A stretch of DNA of 64,000 bases from Thermococcus sp. 21S7. Lineage in GTDB: Archaea; Methanobacteriota_B; Thermococci; Thermococcales; Thermococcaceae. Positions 41,348 to 51,044 of this stretch are shown here, in pieces. The stretch spans positions 100,508 to 164,507 of the forward strand of contig NZ_SNUT01000007.1 of the NCBI RefSeq assembly GCF_012027615.1, given 5' to 3'. A program made the translations under genes and the position numbers. A model generated the notes under the pieces. That model worked only from the letters and a program-made list of their open reading frames with translations. It ran no database searches and was not told the DNA's origin. How positions within the stretch are numbered: the stretch's first letter is position 1; each line of letters starts with the position of its first letter.

Positions 41348-41686
41348 CCCGACTACCCGCTAACCCCTGTTCTATTTCTTGGGGTATTCCTGGGCAGATA
41401 AAAACCAGCTCACATTCCCCCGTGACCTGTCGGCCGATAAACGCTGGCATCATCCGGTTACGGGTCTACGGAGGCATCATCCAGGTGGGGCCTTCTATGG
41501 CATGTTGTGCTTTTGCCAGGTTATCTATTGCTGGGAATGCCCATGAAAATATTCGACTAGTTCAGTCGATTGTATTCAAAGGCCCATTGGACATCTGGCC
41601 GACGTAGGTGGCCCCTTTTACCGAAAGGTTTATATATCTCCAATTTCCAAGAGGATACCGAAAAACCCTTCATGGAGGTGTTGTGA
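41348..41686 (+). promoter_or_regulatory. Gap upstream of histone gene with strong promoter
   Basis: 339 bases. The histone promoter is very strong: CCGAAAGGTTTATATATC (41621-41638) combines BRE and TATA, giving a start near 41660 and GGAGGTG 8 bases before the ATG. The rest (41348-41610) is of normal composition; GGCATCATCC occurs twice, at 41447 and 41474, in a 27-base tandem register. Short frames there look random. It may hold gene debris or a small RNA; I cannot support either. Confidence 0.6.
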
Positions 41687-41890
41687 ATGGCTGAGTTGCC
41701 GATTGCTCCAATTGACAGGCTTATAAGGAAGGCCGGTGCCGAGAGGGTCAGTGAGGAGGCTGCTAAGATTCTTGCCGAGTACCTTGAGGAGTACGCTATC
41801 GAGCTCAGCAAGAAGTCCGTCCAGTTCGCCAGGCACGCTGGCAGAAAGACCGTTAAGGCCGAGGACGTTAAGCTCGCTCTCAAGGCCTGA
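41687..41890 (+). CDS. Archaeal histone
   Basis: 67 residues, a bare histone fold: [20 protein letters not shown] (alpha1-loop1), [31 protein letters not shown] (alpha2-loop2) and [12 protein letters not shown] (alpha3). Loop residues R19 and the RKTV segment bind DNA. It resembles Thermococcus HpkA/HpkB and Pyrococcus HPy proteins and should form dimers and extended nucleosome-like polymers. The S43-V44-Q45 stretch ([10 protein letters not shown]) differs from the usual KAVEFARHAG that I recall. Strong promoter and terminator fit high expression. Confidence 0.97.
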   Translation: MAELPIAPIDRLIRKAGAERVSEEAAKILAEYLEEYAIELSKKSVQFARHAGRKTVKAEDVKLALKA

Positions 41891-41902
41891 TGGCCTTTTT
41901 GG
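41882..41902 (+). terminator. Histone gene terminator hairpin
   Basis: AAGGCC-TGAT-GGCCTT then TTTTT; the loop contains the stop codon itself. Short GC stem followed by a T-run fits an archaeal terminator. Confidence 0.55.
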
Positions 41903-41959
41903 CTTTTCTATCCTTTCCCCAACCGTTAGCGTTTTAAGTCCCTTCTCAAGGCTTCAAAC

Positions 41960-43234
41960 ATGCCCGAGATAGCGGTGAGAATGACAAAGCGCAACCACAA
42001 CGCCTTCGTCCATCTCCTCGGCGCCCTGGAGAGCCAGGGCTTTGACCTGGACGGGCTTTTGATAACCAAGGATTTTAAAGAGATACTTCGGGCGAGGCCA
42101 AGGGTGGTTCTGTACTCCTTTTTTACGGAGGAGATATGGGGGGCCCTGCCCGATGAGGTACGCATCCTGAAGGAGAAAGGGGCCCTCCTCGTTGCCGGAG
42201 GCTACCACGCGATAGCCATGCCGAGGCACACCCTGAGCCGGCTCGGCTTTGACATCGCGGTTATAGGCGAGGGGGAGGAGGTTCTCTACCGGCTCCTCAC
42301 CGTGCTGAAAAAGACCGGGTACCGAATCACAAAGGATCTCCTGAACGTTCGGGGGCTGGCCTTCTACCTCAACGGCGAGTTCGTTTTCACGGGCTTTGCC
42401 AAGGTCGAGGACTTCTGGCGTTTCCCGCCGTATCCCGAGAGCGTCCGTCTCATATCGCCGATAGAGATAACACGCGGCTGTCCCTTCGGCTGCTACTACT
42501 GTCAAACACCCTACATCAAGGGGCTGAGGATGAGGCACCGGCCGATAGACCAAATCGTAAAGTACTCCCGCAGGATGAGGGACATGCGCTACATAACGCC
42601 GAACGCCTTCGCCTACGGCTCCCCTGGGGCGATTTTAAATCTCAACAAGCTTGAGGCTCTCCTTAGGGCCCTTCAGCCCCTCAGGGAAGAGGGCAGAAGG
42701 CTCTACTACGGCACGTTCCCGAGTGAGGTTCGTCCGGAGTTCGTCCTTCCGGAGACGCTGGAACTCCTCATAGACTATGCAGACAACAGAAGGCTGGCCA
42801 TCGGGGCGCAGAGCGGCGATGATGCAATGCTCAAGGCCATGCACAGGCTCCACCGGGTCGAGCACGTTCAGCGGGCAGTCGAATACATGCTTGAGTACGG
42901 CTTTGAACCGGTCGTTGACTTCATCGTCGGCCTTCCGAATGAAACTGGGGAGAGCCAGAGGAAGAGTATCGAGCTGATGAAGTGGATAATGACCAAGGGA
43001 GGGAAGGTAAGGGCTCACTACTTCATGCCCCTCCCCGGGACTCCATGGGCGCGCTGCAAGCCGAGCCCGCTGAGCGAGGAGATGAAGAAGTTTCTGGGCA
43101 GGATGGCGGCTAAGGGGAGGATAGAGGGCTCGTGGGGCAAGCAGGTTGAACTTTCCAGGAAGCTCCAGAAACTCATGGACGAGTTCTATGAGGAGCCGAT
43201 GAGCCACACCGTGCCCGTGCGCAGCGTCTGCTGA
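41960..43234 (+). CDS. B12-binding-domain radical SAM protein
   Basis: 424 residues. Residues about 1-130 look like a cobalamin-binding Rossmann-type domain (LITKDFKEIL, LLVAGGYHAIAMPRH, IAVIGEGEEVLYRLL). The radical SAM cluster motif is CPFGCYYC (about 175-182) in ITRGCPFGCYYCQTP, followed by IGAQSGDDAMLKAMHR and FIVGLPNETGES, typical of MiaB/elongator-like radical SAM barrels. It matches an archaeal family of B12/radical SAM proteins of unknown reaction. There is no strong operon link; it starts 70 bases after the histone stop. Confidence 0.88.
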   Translation: MPEIAVRMTKRNHNAFVHLLGALESQGFDLDGLLITKDFKEILRARPRVVLYSFFTEEIWGALPDEVRILKEKGALLVAGGYHAIAMPRHTLSRLGFDIAVIGEGEEVLYRLLTVLKKTGYRITKDLLNVRGLAFYLNGEFVFTGFAKVEDFWRFPPYPESVRLISPIEITRGCPFGCYYCQTPYIKGLRMRHRPIDQIVKYSRRMRDMRYITPNAFAYGSPGAILNLNKLEALLRALQPLREEGRRLYYGTFPSEVRPEFVLPETLELLIDYADNRRLAIGAQSGDDAMLKAMHRLHRVEHVQRAVEYMLEYGFEPVVDFIVGLPNETGESQRKSIELMKWIMTKGGKVRAHYFMPLPGTPWARCKPSPLSEEMKKFLGRMAAKGRIEGSWGKQVELSRKLQKLMDEFYEEPMSHTVPVRSVC

Positions 43235-43308
43235 TGTAAACAAAAAAGCGTCAAAAATCATCCAATAGACTTATAACCCCCTTCTTTAGTTACCTAACCG
43301 ACGGCAAC

Positions 43309-43710
43309 ATGTACGCCGAAAACTATAAAAGATTCCTAGAGCTTATAGATAAACTGCGAGAGTTTGAGGGAGTCCTCATCGTGGAGGGCCCGCGAGACGA
43401 GGTGGCTCTGAGGAATCTGGGGGTCAGGGCGGAGATAATAAGGCTCTCCCGCCTGCCTTTAACGGAAATTGCGCTCATCGCGTCATCACATAAAGAGGTC
43501 ATGATACTTACGGACTTCGACAGAAAGGGCGAAGAACTCGCAAGGAAGCTCCTCCGGTATCTGGAGGGCTATCCCTGCAGGGTTGATGCAGAGACGCGCA
43601 GGGAGCTCAGGAGAATAGCAAAGAAGGACATCAAGGGGATTGAAGACCTCTACGGCCTTTACCTTAAGGTCGTCTCCGTTTCTGACCCCCCTCTGGAGGG
43701 GATTCGATGA
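43309..43710 (+). CDS. Small Toprim-domain protein (UPF0292 type)
   Basis: 133 residues. A single Toprim domain: the conserved Glu in GVLIVEGPRDEVALRNLG (about 25) and the DxD-like site in VMILTDFDRKGEELARKL (about 66-71). It is related to RNase M5-type Toprims and belongs to the archaeal UPF0292 family; function unknown. It precedes dnaG, another Toprim gene, with an ATGA overlap, so the two are translationally coupled. Confidence 0.88.
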   Translation: MYAENYKRFLELIDKLREFEGVLIVEGPRDEVALRNLGVRAEIIRLSRLPLTEIALIASSHKEVMILTDFDRKGEELARKLLRYLEGYPCRVDAETRRELRRIAKKDIKGIEDLYGLYLKVVSVSDPPLEGIR

Positions 43711-45101
43711 AGAGGAAGAAGACAGTGCTTCACCACATTTTGGCTGAAAAGCAGAAGTTTGAAAAACGGAAAGAAGGTGGTGGTATGTCAGCCAAAGATG
43801 AGTTTGGAACCACAAAGTACGTAATATACGCGGAGTTTGAGGCGAACGGAATTGTTGAAAGGCCGGACGTTGTTGGTGCTATTTTTGGTCAAACTGAAGG
43901 CCTCCTGGGTGACGATCTCGATTTAAGGGAACTTCAGAAGACCGGAAGGATTGGAAGGATAAGGGTTGAGGTTCACACCAAAGCCGGAAAGACCTACGGA
44001 ACGATAACCGTTCCGTCGAGCCTCGACAGGGTCGAGACGGCAATCCTTGCTGCCGCCCTCGAAACCATCGACCGCGTTGGTCCTGCCGAGGCCAAGATAA
44101 AGGTTCTCCGCATCGAGGACGTCAGGGCGACCAAGAGGAAGTACATAATAGAGAGGGCCAAGGAGATACTGGAGAGCCTGATGGAGCAGGAGATACCGGA
44201 AACGCAGGAGCTGACGGAGGAGGTCAAGAAGGCAGTCCGCGCCAAGGAGCTCATCGAATACGGGCCGGAGAAGCTTCCTGCAGGGCCCCACGTACCGTTC
44301 TCGGACTCAATCATAGTCGTCGAGGGCAGGGCCGATGTTCTCAACCTGCTCAAGCACGGCATAAAGAACGCCATAGCCGTTGAGGGCACCTCCGTTCCCG
44401 AGACCATCATAAAGCTCAGCAAGGAGAGAATTGTTACCGCCTTCACCGACGGCGACCGCGGCGGCGAGCTCATCCTCAAGGAGCTCCTGCAGGTGGCGGA
44501 TGTTGACTACGTGGCAAGGGCACCGGAGGGCAAAGAAGTTGAGGAGCTTACCAAGAAGGAGATAGTCAAGTCCCTCAGGAGCAAGGTTCCGGCCGAGCAG
44601 GTCATAACCGAGATATTCTACAAGGGCAGGAACTTCTACGACGTCATCAAGGAAAAGGAGAAGGCAAAGGCCAGGGAGGAGAAGAGGGAATCCAAACCGC
44701 CCGTCCAGGCTGTGACTCCGCCGCAGCCGCAGAAGGTTGAGGAGAGGAGGCACCAGCCGGAGCCCAGGAGGGAGGAGCGCATAATAAAGCCCATCCAGCA
44801 GCCGAAGCCGAGCGAACTCGATGAGTTCGGGGAGTTCATAGAGAAGGTTAAAGCCTCCAAAGAGTCGATGGCACTCCTCCTCAATAAGGACAAGAACACC
44901 GTTGCGGAGATACCGGTCAGGGAGCTCACGAACCAGCTCAGGGAGCGTAAGGACGTCTATGCGGTGGTATTCAACGGCGTCATCACCCAGAGGCTCATCG
45001 ACACGGTGAGCGAGAGCGGCGTCAAGTACCTCGTCGGCGCGAGGAAGTACAACGTCGTCAGGCGTCCGATAAACCTCAAGATAGTCACCTTCGCGGAGTA
45101 A
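43707..45101 (+). CDS. dnaG: Archaeal DnaG (Toprim protein, exosome-associated)
   Basis: 464 residues as drawn. Archaeal DnaG is a poly(A)-binding exosome subunit and has primase-like activity in vitro (established in other archaea). The N-terminal domain has TKYVIYAEFEANGIVERPDV and GAIFGQTEGLLGDDLDLRE. The Toprim has the Glu in SIIVVEGRADVLNLL (about 195) and VTAFTDGDRGGELILKEL (about 240). A Pro/Glu/Arg-rich linker (about 325-375) leads to the C-terminal domain. Two in-frame starts each have a good ribosome binding site: ATG 43707 (GGAGGGG upstream, ATGA overlap) and ATG 43785 (GGTGGTGGT upstream, MSAKDEFGTTKY). Either or both may be used. Confidence 0.93.
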   Translation: MKRKKTVLHHILAEKQKFEKRKEGGGMSAKDEFGTTKYVIYAEFEANGIVERPDVVGAIFGQTEGLLGDDLDLRELQKTGRIGRIRVEVHTKAGKTYGTITVPSSLDRVETAILAAALETIDRVGPAEAKIKVLRIEDVRATKRKYIIERAKEILESLMEQEIPETQELTEEVKKAVRAKELIEYGPEKLPAGPHVPFSDSIIVVEGRADVLNLLKHGIKNAIAVEGTSVPETIIKLSKERIVTAFTDGDRGGELILKELLQVADVDYVARAPEGKEVEELTKKEIVKSLRSKVPAEQVITEIFYKGRNFYDVIKEKEKAKAREEKRESKPPVQAVTPPQPQKVEERRHQPEPRREERIIKPIQQPKPSELDEFGEFIEKVKASKESMALLLNKDKNTVAEIPVRELTNQLRERKDVYAVVFNGVITQRLIDTVSESGVKYLVGARKYNVVRRPINLKIVTFAE

Positions 45102-45172
45102 ATTTTCCTTTTCTCTCTTCTTTGGGCATAACCTTTTTAATCACATGGAGTAATACTTCCCAGGTGCTCTCC

Positions 45173-45343
45173 ATGAGGGTCGGGATGCTGCTCTTTGGAA
45201 TGGGTCTTATACTGTTTGGCATTTTGGTGCTCCTGGCAGGTTATACTAGCATAGGCCTGTTCTCCGGCATCGTTGGCCTAACTATCATGTTCCTTGAAGC
45301 AATTGTAGGGGAGGGAGAGAACGGCGAAACTCCCGAAGACTAA
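45173..45343 (+). CDS. Small two-helix membrane protein
   Basis: 56 residues. Two hydrophobic segments are clear: MLLFGMGLILFGILVLLAGY (about 5-24) and IGLFSGIVGLTIMFLEAIVG (about 27-46), followed by an acidic tail. No family recognised. The ATG at 45173 follows AGGTG; a TTTTTAATC TATA-like element lies about 40 bases upstream. It sits between dnaG and gltX on the same strand; no functional link is evident. Confidence 0.6.
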   Translation: MRVGMLLFGMGLILFGILVLLAGYTSIGLFSGIVGLTIMFLEAIVGEGENGETPED

Positions 45344-45384
45344 ACTTTATAACCACTCCCGCCTTTCTTCCCCCGGTGAGGAGA

Positions 45385-47103
45385 ATGAACGTGGAGGAGC
45401 TTATACTGAAGTACGCGCTCATCAACGCTTACACCCACAAGGGGAAGGCGAATCCCAAGGCGGTTATAGGAAAGGTTCTCGGCGAGAACCCTGAGCTGAG
45501 GCCGAAGGCCAAGGAAGTGATTCCTCTGGTGAACGAAATCGTGGAGAAGGTCAACGGAATGAGCATCGAGGAGCAGGGAGCCAAGCTCAGGGAGATTTAT
45601 CCCGAGTTCTTTGAGGCAAAGAAAGCCAAGAAGGAGGAAAAGAAAGGCCTCCCGCCCCTGCCGAAGGCCGAGAAGGGGAAGGTCGTTACCCGCTTCGCCC
45701 CCAATCCGGATGGAGCCTTCCACCTGGGCAACGCGAGGGCCGCTATTCTGAGCCACGAGTACGCGAGGCTCTACGGCGGCAGGTTCATCCTTCGCTTCGA
45801 CGACACCGACCCAAAGGTTAAGAGGCCCGAACCCAAATTCTATGACTGGATACTGGAAGACCTCGAATGGCTCGGCTTCAAGATAGATGAGATACACATC
45901 GCCAGCGACAGGCTGGAGATATACTATGACTACGCTGAGAGGCTCATAAAGGGCGGAAAAGCCTACGTCTGTACCTGTCCGCCTGAGAAGTTCCGCGAGC
46001 TTAGGGACAAGGGCATCGCCTGCCCGCACAGGGAGGAGCCGGTCGAGGTTCAGCTGGAGCGCTGGAGGAAGATGCTGAACGGCGAATACAAGGAAGGAGA
46101 AGCCGTCGTCAGGATTAAGACCGACCTCAAGCACCCCAATCCTGCGGTGAGGGACTGGCCGGCGCTGAGAATAATCGACAACGCGGACCACCCGCGCGTC
46201 GGTGACAAGTACCGCGTCTGGCCCCTCTACAACTTCGCCTCGGCCATAGACGACTATGAACTCGGCGTTACCCACATCTTCCGCGGCCAGGAGCACGCGG
46301 AGAACGAGACGAGACAGCGCTACATCTACGACTATTTCGGCTGGGAGTACCCGGTCACCGTCCACCACGGAAGGCTGAGCATAGAGGGCGTGATTCTCAG
46401 CAAGTCCAAGACGAGGAAGGGAATCCAGGAGGGCAAGTACCTCGGCTGGGACGACCCAAGGCTCGGAACCATAAGGGCCCTCAAGAGGCGCGGCATAAGG
46501 CCGGAGGCAATAAGGCAACTCATCATCGAGGTCGGCCTCAAGCGGAGCGACACGACCATAAGCTGGGACAACCTCGCGGCGATAAACAGGCACATCATCG
46601 AGCCGATAGCCAACAGGTACTTCTTCGTGGCCGATCCGATACCCATGTACATAGAGGGCTATGACGAGGAATTCATTGCCGAGATTCCGCTCCATCCGGA
46701 CCATCCGGAGCGCGGTGTCAGGAGGCTCAAGTTCGTGCCTGGAAAGCCGGTTTACGTCTCAAGGGACGACATGGAGCTCTTCAAGCCGGGCAGCTTCGTC
46801 CGCCTTAAGGACCTCTTCAACGTCGAGATAATCGAGGCGAGCGAAGACGGGATTATGGCGAAGTTCCACAGCGTTGACTACGAAGTTGCCAGGGAGCACC
46901 GCTGGAGGATGGTTCACTGGGTCACCGAAGGAAAGCCCTGCGAGGTTCTCGTGCCTGAGGGAGACGAGCTGGTGGTCAGAAAGGGTCTCCTGGAGAGCGA
47001 TGCCGGGGTCAGCGTGGACGACGTTGTCCAGTTCGAGCGCTTCGGATTCGTCAGAATCGATGAGGTTGGGGAGAAGGTCGTGGCGATATTCGCCCACAGG
47101 TAA
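45385..47103 (+). CDS. gltX: Glutamyl-tRNA synthetase (archaeal/eukaryotic type)
   Basis: 572 residues. Charges tRNA-Glu and, in archaea, often tRNA-Gln for later amidation. After an N-terminal helical extension (1-95), the class I HIGH equivalent is APNPDGAFHLGNARAAI (about 108-124) and the KMSKS equivalent is VILSKSKTRKGI (about 337). CTCPPEKFRELRDKGIACPHR lies in the zinc-like insertion. The beta-barrel C-terminal anticodon domain (about 420-572) is of the GlnRS-like archaeal type. The ATG at 45385 follows GGTGAGGAG. Confidence 0.97.
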   Translation: MNVEELILKYALINAYTHKGKANPKAVIGKVLGENPELRPKAKEVIPLVNEIVEKVNGMSIEEQGAKLREIYPEFFEAKKAKKEEKKGLPPLPKAEKGKVVTRFAPNPDGAFHLGNARAAILSHEYARLYGGRFILRFDDTDPKVKRPEPKFYDWILEDLEWLGFKIDEIHIASDRLEIYYDYAERLIKGGKAYVCTCPPEKFRELRDKGIACPHREEPVEVQLERWRKMLNGEYKEGEAVVRIKTDLKHPNPAVRDWPALRIIDNADHPRVGDKYRVWPLYNFASAIDDYELGVTHIFRGQEHAENETRQRYIYDYFGWEYPVTVHHGRLSIEGVILSKSKTRKGIQEGKYLGWDDPRLGTIRALKRRGIRPEAIRQLIIEVGLKRSDTTISWDNLAAINRHIIEPIANRYFFVADPIPMYIEGYDEEFIAEIPLHPDHPERGVRRLKFVPGKPVYVSRDDMELFKPGSFVRLKDLFNVEIIEASEDGIMAKFHSVDYEVAREHRWRMVHWVTEGKPCEVLVPEGDELVVRKGLLESDAGVSVDDVVQFERFGFVRIDEVGEKVVAIFAHR

Positions 47104-47160
47104 CGCGCTGCCACCTTTTCTTATCCTTTTCACAGGGATTAAAGAAAAATAGAAGGGGCA

Positions 47161-48453
47161 TCATACGGCCGTTTTCTGGGCGACCAGCCTGTCGCCAAAG
47201 AGGCCGAAGAGCAACACGATGGCCGCCAAGACACCCGAGACCACGTAGAGTCCTCCTGTCCTGAACACGCCGAAGAAGGCATAGAGGCCCCCAACCACGA
47301 ACGCGAGAGAGCCTACTGCAACCACCGCCATAGCGGGCACAGAAAGCTTCTTTCCGGATGAGACCACTGGGTATAGCTCGTATGTTGCCGTGAAGAACGT
47401 GGCAAGAACAACCGCCTTGAGTACCATATCGGCTACCGACGGTGGAGAGTCAAAGATACCGATCAGGAGGGAGGTTCCTATTAGGTATGTCGCGGCCCTG
47501 TTTCTTCCTGTACCCATCATCGATCCGATGATCTGAATGCCAATCTCTGCGGTTGGGAGCAGGCTGGTCACACCGGCGAAGAACGTGGAAAGACCTATCA
47601 ACGCCAGGAGCATGGGGTAATCCGCGAGTATGGTGGGAAGGTCGGCCATCATCTGAATGGCGCCCTCTTCCCCGCCGTAGACGTACTGAATGAGTCTTTC
47701 CGGCGTTGTGGGGGCAATGGCGTAAACCACGGTTATGGTTGACAGAACGCCTATGAGGAGCTGGATGAGTATACCCGTTCCGATGATGACCTTGGCGTTG
47801 AAGCGCTCGTTTATGAAGCTGCCCAGCATGAGGTAGAAAGCCATTCCCAGGCCGACACCGTAGAGGGCCCTTTCCGCGGCAGTTTTTATCAGGGCAAGGC
47901 TCAGTTCGTGTCTGGCAAGTATCATATGCTTGGCCAGCCCCAGAAACGCCGCGTTCTCCGGTATCTGAACCTTAAAGGCAACGGCGGTCACCGTCACAGC
48001 GATGACGAAGACTATCGAACCAAAGGCCATTATGGAGAACGTCTTCTCCTTGACCCTAGTGAGTATCAGAAAGACTATGATGAACATCAGTACCTTTGCT
48101 ATCAGCCTGGCAATGGTTCCAGTGCCTAGGAGGGGAGAGAGCACCGTCAGCATGGTGTTGGCCGTGTAGTACGAAAGGAACATCGCCACGACGATAAAGA
48201 TGGACAGTACCATTGCAGGCCGCCTAGAAACCTTGTTATAAAGCTCGACGAAGTAGTAGCCAGACTTCATAACCGTCTCTGCTTCGAGTATGGCTATGTA
48301 CGTAAACACGGCGAGGAAGACCATGTACACTGCTATTCCTGTAATGCCGTATTGGAGCCAGAACTGGGGAAACAGACCTATGCTACCGATGCTCGTGGCG
48401 AATCCTGCAACCAGGAACGTAAGATACAGGGTCCACTTCTTCACTTCATCCAT
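47161..48453 (-). CDS. Sodium-dependent transporter-like membrane protein (NSS/SNF-like)
   Basis: 430 residues with about 10-12 membrane helices. The N-terminus LTFLVAGFATSIGSIGLFPQF resembles the LeuT-fold first helix of neurotransmitter:sodium symporters, in which an unwound GS/GN region binds Na+ and substrate. AETVMKSGYYFVELYNKVSRRPA fits the segment after TM2. Later helices include GVGLGMAFYLMLGSFI and FFAGVTSLLPTAEIG. Substrate is probably an amino acid (inference). It is convergent with gltX and stands between gltX and the glucan phosphorylase gene. Confidence 0.65.
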   Translation of the reverse strand: MDEVKKWTLYLTFLVAGFATSIGSIGLFPQFWLQYGITGIAVYMVFLAVFTYIAILEAETVMKSGYYFVELYNKVSRRPAMVLSIFIVVAMFLSYYTANTMLTVLSPLLGTGTIARLIAKVLMFIIVFLILTRVKEKTFSIMAFGSIVFVIAVTVTAVAFKVQIPENAAFLGLAKHMILARHELSLALIKTAAERALYGVGLGMAFYLMLGSFINERFNAKVIIGTGILIQLLIGVLSTITVVYAIAPTTPERLIQYVYGGEEGAIQMMADLPTILADYPMLLALIGLSTFFAGVTSLLPTAEIGIQIIGSMMGTGRNRAATYLIGTSLLIGIFDSPPSVADMVLKAVVLATFFTATYELYPVVSSGKKLSVPAMAVVAVGSLAFVVGGLYAFFGVFRTGGLYVVSGVLAAIVLLFGLFGDRLVAQKTAV

Positions 48454-48528
48454 AGTTCCACTCCCCGTGAGTTGTGCAGCTTTTACAACGGACGCTTTAG
48501 GTTAAAAAAGATGAAATACAATGAAAGT

Positions 48529-51030
48529 TCAAGCGTCGAAGCCCCTCCACTTAACCAGTCCAAGCAGGAACCTGTGGGGCAGCTTCTCGTGGTGCGGGTA
48601 AACACGGAGCGCGTAGTGCCAGCAGGGGTCGCCGAGGTGCCTCAGGGCGGTTCCCTCGTAGGTGTAGAGCCACCTGTTCCCGCCGAGATCCTTCGGGTGC
48701 CTAAGCTCGATGATGTAGGGCTTCTCAACGTGGTAGCCCTCAGCCTTGACGCCGTAGTAGAGTTCGACCCTCACGTCCTCCGGCGCGAGTCCGTCGAGGT
48801 ACACGGTGACATCAAAGCCGCTTCTGTCTTCCCTGACCCGAAGGTCCTCTATCCGCACGCTGTCCCACGACGCCGTGACGCGGTCCTTCCAAGCGGCTAT
48901 CTCCTTGGTCCCCCTGTAATTCTCGCGGGTGAGCCAGATGTGGTTGCTCATGGCCTTCGCGTAGAACCTGCCGACGTACTCCTTGACCATCCTGTGGGTG
49001 CTGAAGCGCGGCGCTATGCTCTTGATGCTCTCCTTCATCATGTATATCCATCTCTCCCTGTTGCCGTAGTAGGTCGGGATTATCTCCCTCTCCAGGAGGT
49101 CGTAGAGCGCCCCGGCGTCCTTGGCGTCGTCGGCCTCGGTCTCCGGCTCCGTGCTCTCCTCGCCAACGACCCAGCCGTTCTTACCGTTGTAGCCCTCGAC
49201 CCACCAGCCGTCGTAGATGCTCGCGTTGAGGACGCCGTTTAGTCCTGCCTTCATGCCGCTGGTTCCGCTCGCCTCCATCGGCCTGCGCGGCGTGTTGAGC
49301 CAGACGTCAACCCCCGCCACCATGAGCCTGGCGCTGCCCATGTCGTAGTTCTCCATCACGAATATCTTGCCCCTGAACTCGGGCATCTGGCTGACTTCGT
49401 AAACGCGTTTGAGGAACTCCTTGCCGGCCTCGTCCATCGGGTGGGCCTTTCCGCCGAAGACCAGGTAAACCGGTCTTTCGGGGTCGTTGAGGATTCTCTT
49501 CAGCCGCTCAAGGTCAGTGAACAGAAGGGTTGCGCGCTTGTAGGTTGCGAAGCGCCTGGCAAAGCCGATTATGAGCGCGTTCTCGTCCATGTCCGGTAAG
49601 GGATCGTCCGTTCCAAGGCGCTCGTTCCGCCTCATGACCTTCCTCCTGAGGAACTCTATGAACTGCCTCTTGGCTTCGAGGTGCGCCTCCCAAAGCTCCT
49701 CGTCGGGAATCATCTCGACGGCGTACCAGAGGCCTTCGAGGTTGGTGTGCTCGCGCCAGATCTTGCCGAGATAGCGGTCGAAGAGCTTCCTCATCTCGTT
49801 GTGAACCCACGTCATGGTGTGGATTCCGTTTGTGATGCCCTCGATGGGTATCTCGTCTATCGGGACGTCGGGCCAGAGGTCTTTCCACATGCGCTTGCTG
49901 ACCTCCGCGTGGAGCTGGCTTACGCCGTTGACGTAGCTCGAAGTTCTTATGGCCAGGAGGGTCATGTTCAGCTGGTCGTCCTCCCTTCCGAGCTCCAAAA
50001 GCTCTTCCCTGCCCTCAAGGAACTTTGCCAGTCTCTTCCTAACCTCATCTATCGGGAACCTGTCGTGCCCCGCCGGAACCGGGGTGTGTGTGGTGAAAAC
50101 AGTCGTGCCCCGAACTATGCTGAGCGCCTCGGTGAAGGTGAGGCCCTCATCCATGTACCAAGCGATCCTCTGGAGGTTCGCAAATGCCGGGTGTCCTTCG
50201 TTGAGGTGAACCACGCCGGGTTCTATTCCAAGGGCTTTCAAAAGTCTCATGCCGCCGATTCCCAGGAGTATCTCCTGCTTTATCCTCTTGTCTACCTCCG
50301 CGTTGTAAAGGTAGTCGCATATCGTCCTGTCGTCGGCGTCGTTCTCCGGTACGTCAGTGTCGAGGAGGTATATCTTCACCCTGCCGACCGTGACCTCAAA
50401 GGCCCTCGCGTATATGATTCTGTCCTCTATTGGAACCTCCACCAGCAGGGGCTTTCCGTCCTTGCCGAGAACTGGTTTAATCGGCATCTCACCCGGCCTG
50501 TACTCCGGAAAGACCTCCCTCTGCCTGCCGTCCCTCTCGATTTCCTGCCGGAAATAACCGTGCTTGTAGAGAAGGCCAATCGCGATGAACGGCAAACCGA
50601 GGTCGCTGGCGGTTTTGACGTGGTCTCCTGCCAGGATGCCTAGTCCCCCGGAGTAGATGGGCAGGCTTCTGCTTATCCCGTACTCCATGCACAAGTACAC
50701 TATCGGCCTGTCCCACTTGGGGTAGTTGGTGGAGAACCATGTGGACTGAGGGTTCATGTAGCTCTCAAACTGCTCGGTGACCAGGTCGTAGAGGTTCATG
50801 AAATCGTCATCCTTGAGAAGCTCGCGGAGGCGGCTCTGGGGAACGTCGAGAAGGAGCTTAACCGGGTTCTTGTGCTCCATCCACAGCTCTGGGTCTATGT
50901 ACTCCCAAAGCTTTGTGGCGCGCCGGTTCCAGCTCCACCAGTAGTTGTACGCCAGCTCCGCCAGATCCTTCAGGGGATGTGGAAGCTTCTCCCTGATTAC
51001 ATCTTGGGTACAGGTGTCGAGTTCAACCAT
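48529..51030 (-). CDS. malP: Alpha-glucan (maltodextrin) phosphorylase
   Basis: 833 residues, GT35 family. Releases glucose 1-phosphate from maltodextrin or glycogen, feeding glycolysis. Features: CMEYGISRSLPIYSGGLGILAGDH near residue 115 (shown as CMEYGISRSLP and SGGLGILAGDH), HLNEGHPAF, FTTHTPVPAGHDRF, and the phosphate/PLP region with EASGTSGMKAGLNGVLNASI (about 610; the PLP lysine is in this MK segment). It is the shorter thermophilic/archaeal phosphorylase type. The ATG at 51030 follows GGGTGGTTGCC. A TGM-like operator lies over its transcription start. Confidence 0.95.
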   Translation of the reverse strand: MVELDTCTQDVIREKLPHPLKDLAELAYNYWWSWNRRATKLWEYIDPELWMEHKNPVKLLLDVPQSRLRELLKDDDFMNLYDLVTEQFESYMNPQSTWFSTNYPKWDRPIVYLCMEYGISRSLPIYSGGLGILAGDHVKTASDLGLPFIAIGLLYKHGYFRQEIERDGRQREVFPEYRPGEMPIKPVLGKDGKPLLVEVPIEDRIIYARAFEVTVGRVKIYLLDTDVPENDADDRTICDYLYNAEVDKRIKQEILLGIGGMRLLKALGIEPGVVHLNEGHPAFANLQRIAWYMDEGLTFTEALSIVRGTTVFTTHTPVPAGHDRFPIDEVRKRLAKFLEGREELLELGREDDQLNMTLLAIRTSSYVNGVSQLHAEVSKRMWKDLWPDVPIDEIPIEGITNGIHTMTWVHNEMRKLFDRYLGKIWREHTNLEGLWYAVEMIPDEELWEAHLEAKRQFIEFLRRKVMRRNERLGTDDPLPDMDENALIIGFARRFATYKRATLLFTDLERLKRILNDPERPVYLVFGGKAHPMDEAGKEFLKRVYEVSQMPEFRGKIFVMENYDMGSARLMVAGVDVWLNTPRRPMEASGTSGMKAGLNGVLNASIYDGWWVEGYNGKNGWVVGEESTEPETEADDAKDAGALYDLLEREIIPTYYGNRERWIYMMKESIKSIAPRFSTHRMVKEYVGRFYAKAMSNHIWLTRENYRGTKEIAAWKDRVTASWDSVRIEDLRVREDRSGFDVTVYLDGLAPEDVRVELYYGVKAEGYHVEKPYIIELRHPKDLGGNRWLYTYEGTALRHLGDPCWHYALRVYPHHEKLPHRFLLGLVKWRGFDA

Positions 51031-51044
51031 GGCAACCACCCGTG

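Noticed and set aside
41422..41607. 61-codon plus-strand frame upstream of the histone gene
   Set aside because: No ribosome binding site, no family, and no continuation; kept only as intergenic.
45340..46704. 454-codon minus-strand frame
   Set aside because: Antisense to gltX; composition is the mirror of the real gene.
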